Virus record (IMG/VR): IMGVR_UViG_3300025668_000032
Span: 1 to 31,936 of that record
Source of the DNA: a virus
Direction: 5' to 3' (one strand)
DNA length: 31,936 bases
Part shown: positions 17,927 through 25,511 of the stretch, in pieces
How positions within the stretch are numbered: the stretch's first letter is position 1
How the letters are laid out: every line of letters begins with the position of its first letter
Program-made: the position numbers and the translations under genes
Notes under the pieces: model-generated
Databases searched by the model: none
What the model was told of the DNA's origin: nothing
The model's input: only the letters and a program-made list of their open reading frames with translations

Positions 17927-20900
17927 TGGCGACTCAAACAACATACGAATTCACTACAGCAGGAACTCATACATTTGACTTTCCATCAAATGCTTCAAAC
18001 GTAAGTTTTATACTTCGTGGTGCAAAAGGTGGCAATGCCCTCGGTGCTACAGATATAAGAGGAGTATTAACTCCATCTCCAGCACAAACTGCACCTCAGG
18101 GGCAATACATGACTGGAAGTTTAGATCCTGCGGTTGTTGGTGGTCAAACTATTACTGTTTATCTTGGTGATAATGGAAATGTTGCAAGTAATAATTTTGG
18201 ATTTGATGGTGGCGCTGCTGGTGGTTCTGGTTATTATTCTGGTGGATCTGGTGGATCATCAGGTGGTGGAGAGACTTGGGTAACTGATGGTGGTGGTTCT
18301 GGCGGTGGTGGAGCATCTGTTCTGGTTGCTGTTGGTCTTGGTTCTGTTCTTGCTGTTGCTGGTGGTAGTGGAGGATGTGGTGGTGCTGCGGTTGATTATG
18401 GTGGACAAGTTCCCGCATACAATACCAATCTTACTACCAACATTACTGGTGCTGGAAATGGTAACAATGGTGGTAGTGGTATTCAGTCTAATGGAGGATC
18501 TGGTGGAGGCGGTGGTGGAGTACCTGCAGGCGCAGGTGGTGGTGCTTCATCTTCAGGTAACCATAATCCTGGTAAAGCAGGATCTGGTGGGGGAGGATAT
18601 TACAATAATCTAGCAGTTCCTACATGTGCTATTACTGCTGAAGCATTTATCCCTAATAATTTAAATGATGGTTATTTTTACATTACATATGAATCAGGTG
18701 ATCCACCAAACGTACAATTCAGTTCTAATCCTGCAGTAGTTGTAACTGGTGGGAGCACAACATTATCATGGGAAGTAACTGCTGGTGATGTTTCAGATAA
18801 TCCAACTAGTATAACGTTGAATGGTGTTGCAGTTGCTGCTACCGATACTCTGGTAGTTTCTCCTACAGTTTCTACTGATTATACAATATCTGCTACTGGT
18901 GCTGGAGGCACAACTACGGACACTATTAGAGTGATTGTTATTGCTTCTGATAATGGAACTGGAGCAGGATTTACAACTGTATATGGAACTGGAGAAACTA
19001 GTGATGCTGTACCCCCAAATGTAACTGGATATTTAACTATTGCTGCTGCTCGTGGGGGATCTGGTGGATCTGATGGTAATGGTCCTGGATGTAGTGGCAA
19101 TGGTGGTAGAGTTGGGGTTTTTGAACTTTTACCGACTCCTGAGGGTAGACAATTAACTTTTTATGTTGGTACAGTAGGAAATAATGGTGCTTCTGGAAAA
19201 CCTAGAAATAAACCAGGAGGCACTGGTGGAATTTCTGTTGCTGGTAATGGTGGCAATGGTGGAAGAGATAGTTCAAGTAGCGGATGGTCTGGATCAGGTG
19301 GTGGTGGTGGTGGTGCTTCTGGTGTATTTGATATAGGACTCAATCAGTGGATTTGTAACGTCGGCGGCGGAGGCGGCGGTGGTGGAGGTTCTTTAAACCA
19401 AGGTTGCAGTAATCAACCATCTTCTTCTGGTGGTAGTATCAGTGCTGGTAGTGTTGGTGCTGCAAATGGAAATGGTGGAGGCGACGCTCCAGGCGACGGT
19501 GGCGGCGGCGGCGGTGGTGGCGGTGGTAGTTTCGCAGGTAGCGGCGGCGGCAGTGGACAAGATAATAATTCTGCTGGATCTTCTGGCGGTGGTGGAGGAT
19601 CTAATTATAACAATACTATTCTTAGTTTAGATTCTCAATCTACTAACAATAATAATGGTTATGCGATTTTAAGTTTTACAATTCCTCCTACTATTGCTTA
19701 CTTTAGAGCAAATGATGATTCACCAGAAACAGACATTCTGCAAGGAGAAGCTGTAGTTTTATCGTGGAGTACATTGTTCAATGGGCAAGAAACTGCTACA
19801 GCAGCAGAAATTGATAATGGAGTTGGTGTTGTTCCTGTAGGACAACAGTTCACATCTATCGTCAGTCCTGCAGAAACAACTACATACACTTTAACAGCAT
19901 CTGGTGGTGGTGTTTTTGCTCAGCAAACTGTCACGGTAAACGTCACTGGACCAGATGATGTTTCAGATACATTTTCATTTTCTAGCATTCAAAATGCAGA
20001 ATTGATTACAATGTATGAGACAGAAATTGTTACTATTAGTGGACTTGGTGTAGGCGTAAATGCTTTTGTTACTAATGGTGCTGAGTTGTCTGTAAATGGT
20101 GGTGCTTATTCAAGTGCTACGCAAACTGTTAACAATGGTGATACTATACAAGTTAGGATGGAATCCTCGTCATTGTATAGCACTGAAAAAGAATCATCAA
20201 TCTCTGTTGGTGTTACAAATACAACTTGGAGTGTATTTACAAAACAAGAACCAGCAAATGTACCAAATGCTTTTTCATTCAATGATGTAGATGATGCCCC
20301 ACTTAGTACATATATTTCTAGTAATGTAGTTACAATCAGTGGACTTAATGTTATAGGTACAGTTAGTACCCCATTAAGTGGTGCTGAATCTTCCGTGAAT
20401 GGTGGACCTTTTAGCACTGCGGTAAAGTTAATTAATAATGGAGAAACTTTAGCATTACGAGTTTTGACTAGCGGTGCATTGGGTGATTCTGTACAAACTG
20501 GTGTATCTGTTGGTAGTGGACCAGTTGTTACATGGAATGTGACTAATGTTACTACTGCTGATGATAACCCAGACTTCTTTGATTTTACTGATAAGTTAAA
20601 TATGACGGCAAATACTTATGTTACTAGTGATATCTTAACAATTACTGGATTAAATGTTCCTACTGCTGTCACTGTAACTAATGGAGATTTCCGAATCAAT
20701 GGTGGATCATGGGTAACCAGTGGAAATATCAATGTTAATGACACTCTGCAATTACGTTTGTTGTCTAGCACAGAACCTGGAGGTGAAGTAGAAACTACTG
20801 TTACTATTGGAAATCTTCCGCTCAATCAATTATCAGATGATTGGAAAGTAGTTACTACAACTGCTGGTGATATTGACCCAGATGCATTCAGTTTTATTAA

Positions 20901-21123
20901 TCAAGATAATCAACCACCAAACACTCTTGTGAATAGTAATGTGGTTCAAATATTTGGTATCACATCTCCATCTCCAATTTCTATTAATGGCGGTGAAATG
21001 CAAATTAATGGTGGACCGTGGGTTACATCGGGTTCAATAAATAATGGTGAGACACTGCGACTTAGAATAACAACTAGCGCATCTCTTGGCACTCCTGTTT
21101 CTATTTCAATAACAGTCGGATAA
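17926..21123 (+). CDS. Ig-like repeat adhesin paralogue C with two glycine-rich heads (1,065 residues)
   Basis: Two glycine-rich regions (about residues 85-230 and 370-570) are separated by an Ig-like domain (~260-342, STTLSWEVTAG). Both glycine regions carry a strand such as GQTITVYLGDNGN or GRQLTFYVGTVGNNG before the Gly runs, then a hydrophobic strand and more Gly, which resembles the glycine-rich domain seen in ALK-type receptors and in bacterial and phage surface proteins. Poly-Gly layers also form the receptor-binding part of T-even gp38 adhesins. From IAYFRANDDSPETDILQGEA (~591) it matches A and B, with four Ig-like modules beginning near 679, 779, 881 and 985. It ends at SITVG, again without the closing strand. 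It is likely the most exposed binding protein of the set (inference). Confidence 0.77.
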   Translation: MATQTTYEFTTAGTHTFDFPSNASNVSFILRGAKGGNALGATDIRGVLTPSPAQTAPQGQYMTGSLDPAVVGGQTITVYLGDNGNVASNNFGFDGGAAGGSGYYSGGSGGSSGGGETWVTDGGGSGGGGASVLVAVGLGSVLAVAGGSGGCGGAAVDYGGQVPAYNTNLTTNITGAGNGNNGGSGIQSNGGSGGGGGGVPAGAGGGASSSGNHNPGKAGSGGGGYYNNLAVPTCAITAEAFIPNNLNDGYFYITYESGDPPNVQFSSNPAVVVTGGSTTLSWEVTAGDVSDNPTSITLNGVAVAATDTLVVSPTVSTDYTISATGAGGTTTDTIRVIVIASDNGTGAGFTTVYGTGETSDAVPPNVTGYLTIAAARGGSGGSDGNGPGCSGNGGRVGVFELLPTPEGRQLTFYVGTVGNNGASGKPRNKPGGTGGISVAGNGGNGGRDSSSSGWSGSGGGGGGASGVFDIGLNQWICNVGGGGGGGGGSLNQGCSNQPSSSGGSISAGSVGAANGNGGGDAPGDGGGGGGGGGGSFAGSGGGSGQDNNSAGSSGGGGGSNYNNTILSLDSQSTNNNNGYAILSFTIPPTIAYFRANDDSPETDILQGEAVVLSWSTLFNGQETATAAEIDNGVGVVPVGQQFTSIVSPAETTTYTLTASGGGVFAQQTVTVNVTGPDDVSDTFSFSSIQNAELITMYETEIVTISGLGVGVNAFVTNGAELSVNGGAYSSATQTVNNGDTIQVRMESSSLYSTEKESSISVGVTNTTWSVFTKQEPANVPNAFSFNDVDDAPLSTYISSNVVTISGLNVIGTVSTPLSGAESSVNGGPFSTAVKLINNGETLALRVLTSGALGDSVQTGVSVGSGPVVTWNVTNVTTADDNPDFFDFTDKLNMTANTYVTSDILTITGLNVPTAVTVTNGDFRINGGSWVTSGNINVNDTLQLRLLSSTEPGGEVETTVTIGNLPLNQLSDDWKVVTTTAGDIDPDAFSFINQDNQPPNTLVNSNVVQIFGITSPSPISINGGEMQINGGPWVTSGSINNGETLRLRITTSASLGTPVSISITVG
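18196..18600 (+). repeat. Glycine-codon low-complexity tract 1
   Basis: This is a run of GGT/GGA/GGC triplets inside paralogue C, interrupted by Ser, Ala and Val codons. The mix of synonymous Gly codons suggests selection on the protein rather than fresh slippage. It creates misleading open frames rich in His/Gln on the opposite strand and rich in Val/Leu in another + frame. Confidence 0.85.
19281..19620 (+). repeat. Glycine-codon low-complexity tract 2
   Basis: This second tract inside paralogue C contains the densest runs, including stretches of about nine Gly codons near 19498-19530 written as GGC and GGT triplets. GGC is used more here than in tract 1, giving a local GC peak in an otherwise AT-rich gene. 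Such a tract could expand or contract by slippage and so vary the length of the exposed loops. Confidence 0.85.
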
Positions 21124-21124
21124 C

Positions 21125-22405
21125 ATGGCATATAATACTTCTTGGACAGTCACTACGTATGATAGTGCTGATAATATCCAACCTGGACATTGGTACAGTG
21201 TTAGGAATAAGAAAGAAGATGGTATGGCTCTAGGAACTGTCATGACTATCTTTAGAGACAAGCAGGGAAATTGGGGTGACCTTAGTGGTTCGTTAGCATC
21301 TAGATTCCCTGGTTGGATTGTCTGTGAAGGTGATACTTTACAAGCGGCAGACTATCCAGATCTGTGGGATGTTATTGGTAACACTTATGGTGGCAACGGC
21401 GCTAAAACTGTCAATGGAAATACCAAAACATATTCGGGATCTTTTAAACTTCCTGACTATAAGAATAGAAGATTACATGGCACTGGAAATGTAGATGGTA
21501 ATAGAGGATCATCACCAACACTCGTAACATATAATGCACCAGACTTAAGTTCCTCTGGTTCTGGTGATGCATTTACTGCTGGTTCTGGTGGAGGAAACTG
21601 GTATATTGATAAAATTGATGCTCAAGGAGATCCACCAGATGAGCAAGTATATACTGGAACTGGTCAAAGTGATAGTAAATTCTTTAAACTTGGTACTCTC
21701 GTAACTACTGGAGCAGAAGGAATTACTGGAGAAATTAATTATAATATTGTTGGAAATATTCAAGCAACGATTGGACCAGTAAAAGATATTATTGTAAATG
21801 TTCCACAACATGATCATGTAATTATTAGTGGACAGGCAGATCAGGTGCCCGTTGGTTGGGTTCCTTGGGGTTCTCCTCCTACTGGTGGTGGATTCTATGG
21901 TATTAGTTCGGGGGAAATCAGGGACGCAACTTATCCTCAGATTGGTTATAATAGTGTTGTTGCTCCTGGTGGAGAGTTCAATGCATCTTTCAATAACTAT
22001 TGGCCAGGGGATGTACAAAATAATATCCCTGGTCTTCCTGTAGGTAACAAATATAGTGCTGGTGTTTTGTGTAACAATGTAGATGCAAACGTTAGTGTGT
22101 ATAACCCAGGCACACTATTATCTCACTCACATTACATTCAAGAAGGATCTGACTTTGGTGATGGTGCAAACGTATATGGATGGGGAAATAATACTGGTGC
22201 AGGGACTGCAGCAGGTGGTCTTGCTACAAATACAACAACAAATATTAATTTCTCTCAAACCGAACTCGCACTAGCAGCAAATGAAGCAACATTTGCTTTA
22301 AACTTATCAAAACAAGTCATTCCAACACCATCTTTAATCCCACAAGACAACGTTTCCCTATTGACTAAATACTATCGAGTCAAGTATATTATTAAAGCAT
22401 ACTGA
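21125..22405 (+). CDS. Tail-collar fibre protein with two HxH motifs (collar protein 3)
   Basis: This 426-residue protein has a collar domain at residues ~36-130: ALGTVMTIF, FPGWIVCEGDTLQAADYP, VIGNTYGG and SFKLPDYKNRRLHGTGNVDG. Its two HxH motifs are H229/H231 (QHDHV) and H334/H336 (SHSHY). The C-terminal YRVKYIIKAY matches collar proteins 1 and 2. The first 15 residues (AYNTSWTVTTYDSADN) do not belong to the collar domain and look like the closing strand of the Ig-like modules in the preceding gene. Its ATG is one base after the stop of paralogue C, in a different frame. It is likely a short-tail-fibre-like or receptor-binding structural protein. Confidence 0.85.
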   Translation: MAYNTSWTVTTYDSADNIQPGHWYSVRNKKEDGMALGTVMTIFRDKQGNWGDLSGSLASRFPGWIVCEGDTLQAADYPDLWDVIGNTYGGNGAKTVNGNTKTYSGSFKLPDYKNRRLHGTGNVDGNRGSSPTLVTYNAPDLSSSGSGDAFTAGSGGGNWYIDKIDAQGDPPDEQVYTGTGQSDSKFFKLGTLVTTGAEGITGEINYNIVGNIQATIGPVKDIIVNVPQHDHVIISGQADQVPVGWVPWGSPPTGGGFYGISSGEIRDATYPQIGYNSVVAPGGEFNASFNNYWPGDVQNNIPGLPVGNKYSAGVLCNNVDANVSVYNPGTLLSHSHYIQEGSDFGDGANVYGWGNNTGAGTAAGGLATNTTTNINFSQTELALAANEATFALNLSKQVIPTPSLIPQDNVSLLTKYYRVKYIIKAY

Positions 22406-22408
22406 GGT
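22404..22408 (+). promoter_or_regulatory. Shine-Dalgarno site (GAGGT) of the first oxygenase gene
   Basis: GAGGT lies five bases before the ATG at 22414 and overlaps the stop codon of collar protein 3. It is one of the few clear ribosome binding sites in the window; most other starts rely on overlap with the upstream stop. It marks the beginning of the oxygenase cluster as a separately initiated unit. Confidence 0.6.
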
Positions 22409-22413
22409 AGATT

Positions 22414-23067
22414 ATGGCGGTGCAACCTATTCGTCCCATCGAATTGATGGAGGACGAGAACATCACGCAATCAGAATTTCATGAGTTTATTGGAATCTGG
22501 AAAAATTTTATGCCAAAAGTGCGTTGTGATAAATTTATTGAACACTTTGAAAAAATTAGATCTACTAGTTCTGTTCTTGAAAGTCCTGATCCAAAGGAAC
22601 AAGAACTCATGGACGGGACAACCCAATTTAAACAAGGAAGTCTCGGTAGAAGGGATGAATCTTTGTTGTTGAATTACTCTGATGCATCATTGAATTATGA
22701 GGCAAACCAGTATTTGACTGCATGTGTACAGCACTACATTAAAAAATATGATCAATTGAAGAGTGGTAGGTTTGTCTCTGAAGATTGTAAGATGCAAAAA
22801 ACACCACCTGGCGGTGGTTATCACATGTGGCATTATGAAAATTCTGGGTTTGGACACCACGCTAGAGAACTTGTTTGGGCAATCTATCTAAATGATATGC
22901 CTGAGGGTGAAGCAGAAACTGAGTTTTTGTATCAGCGTAGAAGAATTCGACCCACTGCAGGCACTGTTTGTGTTTGGCCTGCATCTATGACTCACGTTCA
23001 TAAAGGCAACACAGTCTTTACTCAAGATAAATACATTTTGACTGGCTGGTATATCAGGGTTCCATAA
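22414..23067 (+). CDS. 2-oxoglutarate/Fe(II)-dependent oxygenase 1
   Basis: The 217-residue protein has the layout of a 2OG-Fe(II) oxygenase. A first metal-binding segment YHMWHYEN contains H140-x-E142 (an HxE form of the usual HxD), and a distal His lies in SMTHVHKG (H194 or H196). The final strand YILTGWYIR carries a basic residue that could hold 2-oxoglutarate. Such enzymes use O2, Fe(II) and 2OG to hydroxylate or otherwise oxidise a substrate. Proteins of this type are common in marine cyanophages, but their substrate is not known. It follows collar protein 3 by eight bases with a good ribosome site and ends in TAATG with the next gene. Confidence 0.75.
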   Translation: MAVQPIRPIELMEDENITQSEFHEFIGIWKNFMPKVRCDKFIEHFEKIRSTSSVLESPDPKEQELMDGTTQFKQGSLGRRDESLLLNYSDASLNYEANQYLTACVQHYIKKYDQLKSGRFVSEDCKMQKTPPGGGYHMWHYENSGFGHHARELVWAIYLNDMPEGEAETEFLYQRRRIRPTAGTVCVWPASMTHVHKGNTVFTQDKYILTGWYIRVP

Positions 23068-24014
23068 TGGCAGAATATTTCTATCAACAACCAACCGAGG
23101 ATGAGGTAAGAGAATTTTGGTCTAATACTGTTAGACCAAAAGAATCTGTTATGGAGTTAAATTTTGCCGAAAAAGCTGTCACTCTTGGTGGTGTTGCTCT
23201 TGGTGGACAAACAACTTTTGTTGATGAAAAAGCATGGGAAGATGTTGTGCTACCTGCAATCTCTTCAGAGTGGCATGACCCAGGTAAAGATGAAATCGAA
23301 CATTTACTTCTCTACAACAATGACAAGTATTTGTGTCAACGAAAGAAAATCAAATATGATTTTGCAACAGAATCAACATATTGGGTAACATATAATTATA
23401 CTGATGGTGACGTTACAGATGTAAAAAGAATTTATGACGTTATCAATGCAGTTGTAGTTGTACAAAAGGAAGCAAAAGAATACGAAGTTCTTGAGAAAGC
23501 AAGAGAGTTGAATTTAGAGCAACTTGATTATTATTATGATCACAAGTGGTTCAAGAAAATGGATGAAATCCAAAAAATGTTATTGTATTCTGATTTCAGA
23601 GTTCTTCCTGATACACCAGTAAAGTATGATGGAGAGAAAGAGGACTGGGCAACTTGGAGACAGAGACTTAGAGACTTGCTCCCAGGCAATCCTAGAGAAG
23701 AATTTGCTGATAACTTTGAAATGTTTAAGTTCATTCAAACATTAAAGTATCCTATTGATCCTAGGAAATATCTTGCCATATACCCTAATCGTGATGTAGA
23801 ATATCTGTCTACAGACGATCAATTCCAAAAATATGATTTTGAAGCATCTGTAGATTTCGTATCAAAAACGCAACTCAATCTCATTAACTATCTTGAGACA
23901 TATGATGCTAACTTCAGACCTATTGACAGAAAGATTTTAGATCTTGCAAGAGAACTGAAGTTGGATGAAGTCTTTGATAGGTTTAACTTCGCTAAATTTA
24001 TGCCTACCGATTAA
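23067..24014 (+). CDS. Protein with tail-assembly-chaperone-like segment
   Basis: Most of this 315-residue protein is not recognisable, but residues ~170-206 (LLYSDFRVLPDTPV followed by DWATWRQRLRDLLP) match the pattern of phage tail-fibre assembly chaperone proteins, which usually show SDW-x-x-LPD and WA-x-YRQ-x-LRDLP. The segment before it (125-165) is helical and charged. Its place directly behind fibre genes suits a helper that folds or trims tail fibres, as T4 gp38 and gp57A do. The flanking ~165 N-terminal and ~110 C-terminal residues would be additions to the usual short chaperone. The start is in a TAATG overlap with oxygenase 1. Confidence 0.55.
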   Translation: MAEYFYQQPTEDEVREFWSNTVRPKESVMELNFAEKAVTLGGVALGGQTTFVDEKAWEDVVLPAISSEWHDPGKDEIEHLLLYNNDKYLCQRKKIKYDFATESTYWVTYNYTDGDVTDVKRIYDVINAVVVVQKEAKEYEVLEKARELNLEQLDYYYDHKWFKKMDEIQKMLLYSDFRVLPDTPVKYDGEKEDWATWRQRLRDLLPGNPREEFADNFEMFKFIQTLKYPIDPRKYLAIYPNRDVEYLSTDDQFQKYDFEASVDFVSKTQLNLINYLETYDANFRPIDRKILDLARELKLDEVFDRFNFAKFMPTD

Positions 24015-24015
24015 T

Positions 24016-24657
24016 ATGATCCATACTTTTAATATGTTGCCCCAAGGGGTTGTGAACAACATTAATGATTTTTATGAGTTCTGTGAATTCACTGATGGTT
24101 CCTGGTCTGGATCTAACGATAAGAAAGTAAAGCATAATCAGCAGATCTTAGATGAAGTGCATTATTCATCAATGGTAAAGTTGATGGATCAGCATATTGC
24201 TGGTGATAAAAGATTAAACTATATTTTCTTGCCTAAAGGTCATACTCATCCAAACTTCCTCAAATATAGTGAGGGGATGCATTATAGTTGGCACTATGAT
24301 AATTTCATTTTAGATCAAATGAGGACAGATTACAGTGTAACTGTATTCTTGAATGATCCTGGTGACTATGAAGGTGGAGAACTAGAGATTAAGGTTGGTG
24401 ATAGTTCACAGGAGTTTAAATTAAATGCTGGTGATGCAGTAATTTACCATACAGGATTGCATCATAGAGTTAAACCTGTGACATCTGGCGAGCGTCGTGT
24501 TATTACATGGTGGATGAATTCTATGATTGATAATGCTAGTGCTCGTGAAGATATATTAGAACTTTCAAAAGTTCTTTTGGAAGTTGGTGATCACCCAATG
24601 CGTGGTAGACTAGAGACTATTAGATGTAATTTGATTAGGAACAATGCCACAATATAG
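24016..24657 (+). CDS. 2OG-Fe(II) oxygenase 2, PKHD-type/YbiX-like hydroxylase
   Basis: The motifs are H93-x-D95 in SWHYDNF, the YbiX-like strand FLNDPGDYEGGELEI (111-125), AGDAVIYHTGLHHRVKPVT with the distal His at about 150, and the 2OG-binding Arg at about 161 in GERRVITWW. This is the clearest enzyme of the cluster and resembles PKHD-type hydroxylases (bacterial YbiX/PiuC). The ATG at 24016 follows the previous stop by one base; a longer start 51 bases upstream would run inside the preceding gene and is not favoured. The final 14 bases overlap the next gene. The substrate is unknown; prolyl or other side-chain hydroxylation of proteins is possible. Confidence 0.85.
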   Translation: MIHTFNMLPQGVVNNINDFYEFCEFTDGSWSGSNDKKVKHNQQILDEVHYSSMVKLMDQHIAGDKRLNYIFLPKGHTHPNFLKYSEGMHYSWHYDNFILDQMRTDYSVTVFLNDPGDYEGGELEIKVGDSSQEFKLNAGDAVIYHTGLHHRVKPVTSGERRVITWWMNSMIDNASAREDILELSKVLLEVGDHPMRGRLETIRCNLIRNNATI

Positions 24658-25174
24658 TCCTGATGATGTATTAGAGTATAAAAACTTTTTTAGTGACATA
24701 GACCACGAGGCAATCCAAAGAGAACTCAACAATGGGTTGTGGGCATGGGGACACAAGAGTGATATGTCCAAGGCAAATCAAATTCCTATGTGGTTGATGT
24801 CGCTAAGTAAGTACAAGTTCTTTAATGAGTATCTCCTAAATAAGATTGAGTCAAAAACTGGACTCAAATTTAACTTTGAGCGTGTATACGCTAACGGTCA
24901 CACATTTGGGATGAAGGGTTATCCCCATCAAGATTCTCAGAATCATCGTGGTCGGACATTATTATATTATCCTATGAGTCAGTGGAATGTAGAATGGGGA
25001 GGCAAAACTTGTTTTAAGTTTCCTACTGACGATGGTGTTAAACACCACTTTGTTATACCAGAACCCAATAAGGCAATTATATTCCCTGGAATTGTTCCTC
25101 ACTGGGCAGAAGAAACATCTAGAATTTTCACTGGTTTACGTATCTCTGTTGCTTGGAAACTCGAACTAAAATGA
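24644..25174 (+). CDS. 2OG-Fe(II) oxygenase 3
   Basis: In 176 residues it shows H95-x-D97 in YPHQDSQN, a distal H153 in IVPHWAEETS and the 2OG-binding Arg166 in LRISVAWKL, the full facial triad plus co-substrate residue. The RTLLYYPMSQWNVEWGGKT segment between the triad residues is the typical double-stranded beta-helix strand followed by WGG. It resembles prolyl-4-hydroxylase-type phage oxygenases. It overlaps its neighbours by 14 and 4 bases (ATGA). Its sequence is clearly different from the other four oxygenases, so the cluster is not a recent tandem duplication. Confidence 0.82.
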   Translation: MPQYSPDDVLEYKNFFSDIDHEAIQRELNNGLWAWGHKSDMSKANQIPMWLMSLSKYKFFNEYLLNKIESKTGLKFNFERVYANGHTFGMKGYPHQDSQNHRGRTLLYYPMSQWNVEWGGKTCFKFPTDDGVKHHFVIPEPNKAIIFPGIVPHWAEETSRIFTGLRISVAWKLELK

Positions 25175-25509
25175 ACGATCATCAGGTATTTGAATATCAA
25201 ACTATTGTAGAGAATTACATTGCTTCCCGAGAGAAAGCAACTCTTGTGCTGCGTAATGTAGGACCAAGAGCAATTAGTGATGAAGTAAAGAGAGATCAGG
25301 TATATGATACTTACAAGATGATTCTTGATCATGATGTATTTACTGGTCTACTAAGTCATGAGATTATTTTTGTAGAATTTGATTCTATTGAGAAAGCAGA
25401 AGACTACGCTGGTAATTTCCCAAAGAATTCTAGTGATGGAGACCCAGATTTTTATGTTTTAGCAGAAGTCTATGGTCCAAATGGTGCTATCGAATATCAC
25501 AATAAGTAA
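25171..25509 (+). CDS. Conserved-looking small protein of unknown function
   Basis: The 112-residue product is acidic and mixed alpha/beta, with a strand RAISDEVKRDQVYDTYKMIL and a later EIIFVEFDSIEKAEDYAGN that recalls a small ferredoxin-like or monooxygenase-like fold, but no catalytic motif is evident. The ATG at 25171 overlaps the previous stop as ATGA and is preferred over a TTG 18 bases upstream. It sits within the oxygenase cluster and could be a partner or substrate adaptor. That is only a context argument. Confidence 0.65.
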   Translation: MNDHQVFEYQTIVENYIASREKATLVLRNVGPRAISDEVKRDQVYDTYKMILDHDVFTGLLSHEIIFVEFDSIEKAEDYAGNFPKNSSDGDPDFYVLAEVYGPNGAIEYHNK

Positions 25510-25511
25510 TC

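Noticed and set aside
18152-18613. His/Gln-rich minus frame and Val/Leu-rich second plus frame in the glycine tract
   Set aside because: Both are by-products of the GGT/GGA repeat and have no protein-like sequence.
21110-21130. Programmed frameshift signal at the C-to-collar-3 junction
   Set aside because: Skipping one base at GGA-TAA-C would fuse the frames, but no classic slippery heptamer or proven shift motif is seen; plain re-initiation explains the junction. It is kept only as one explanation of the split-module finding.
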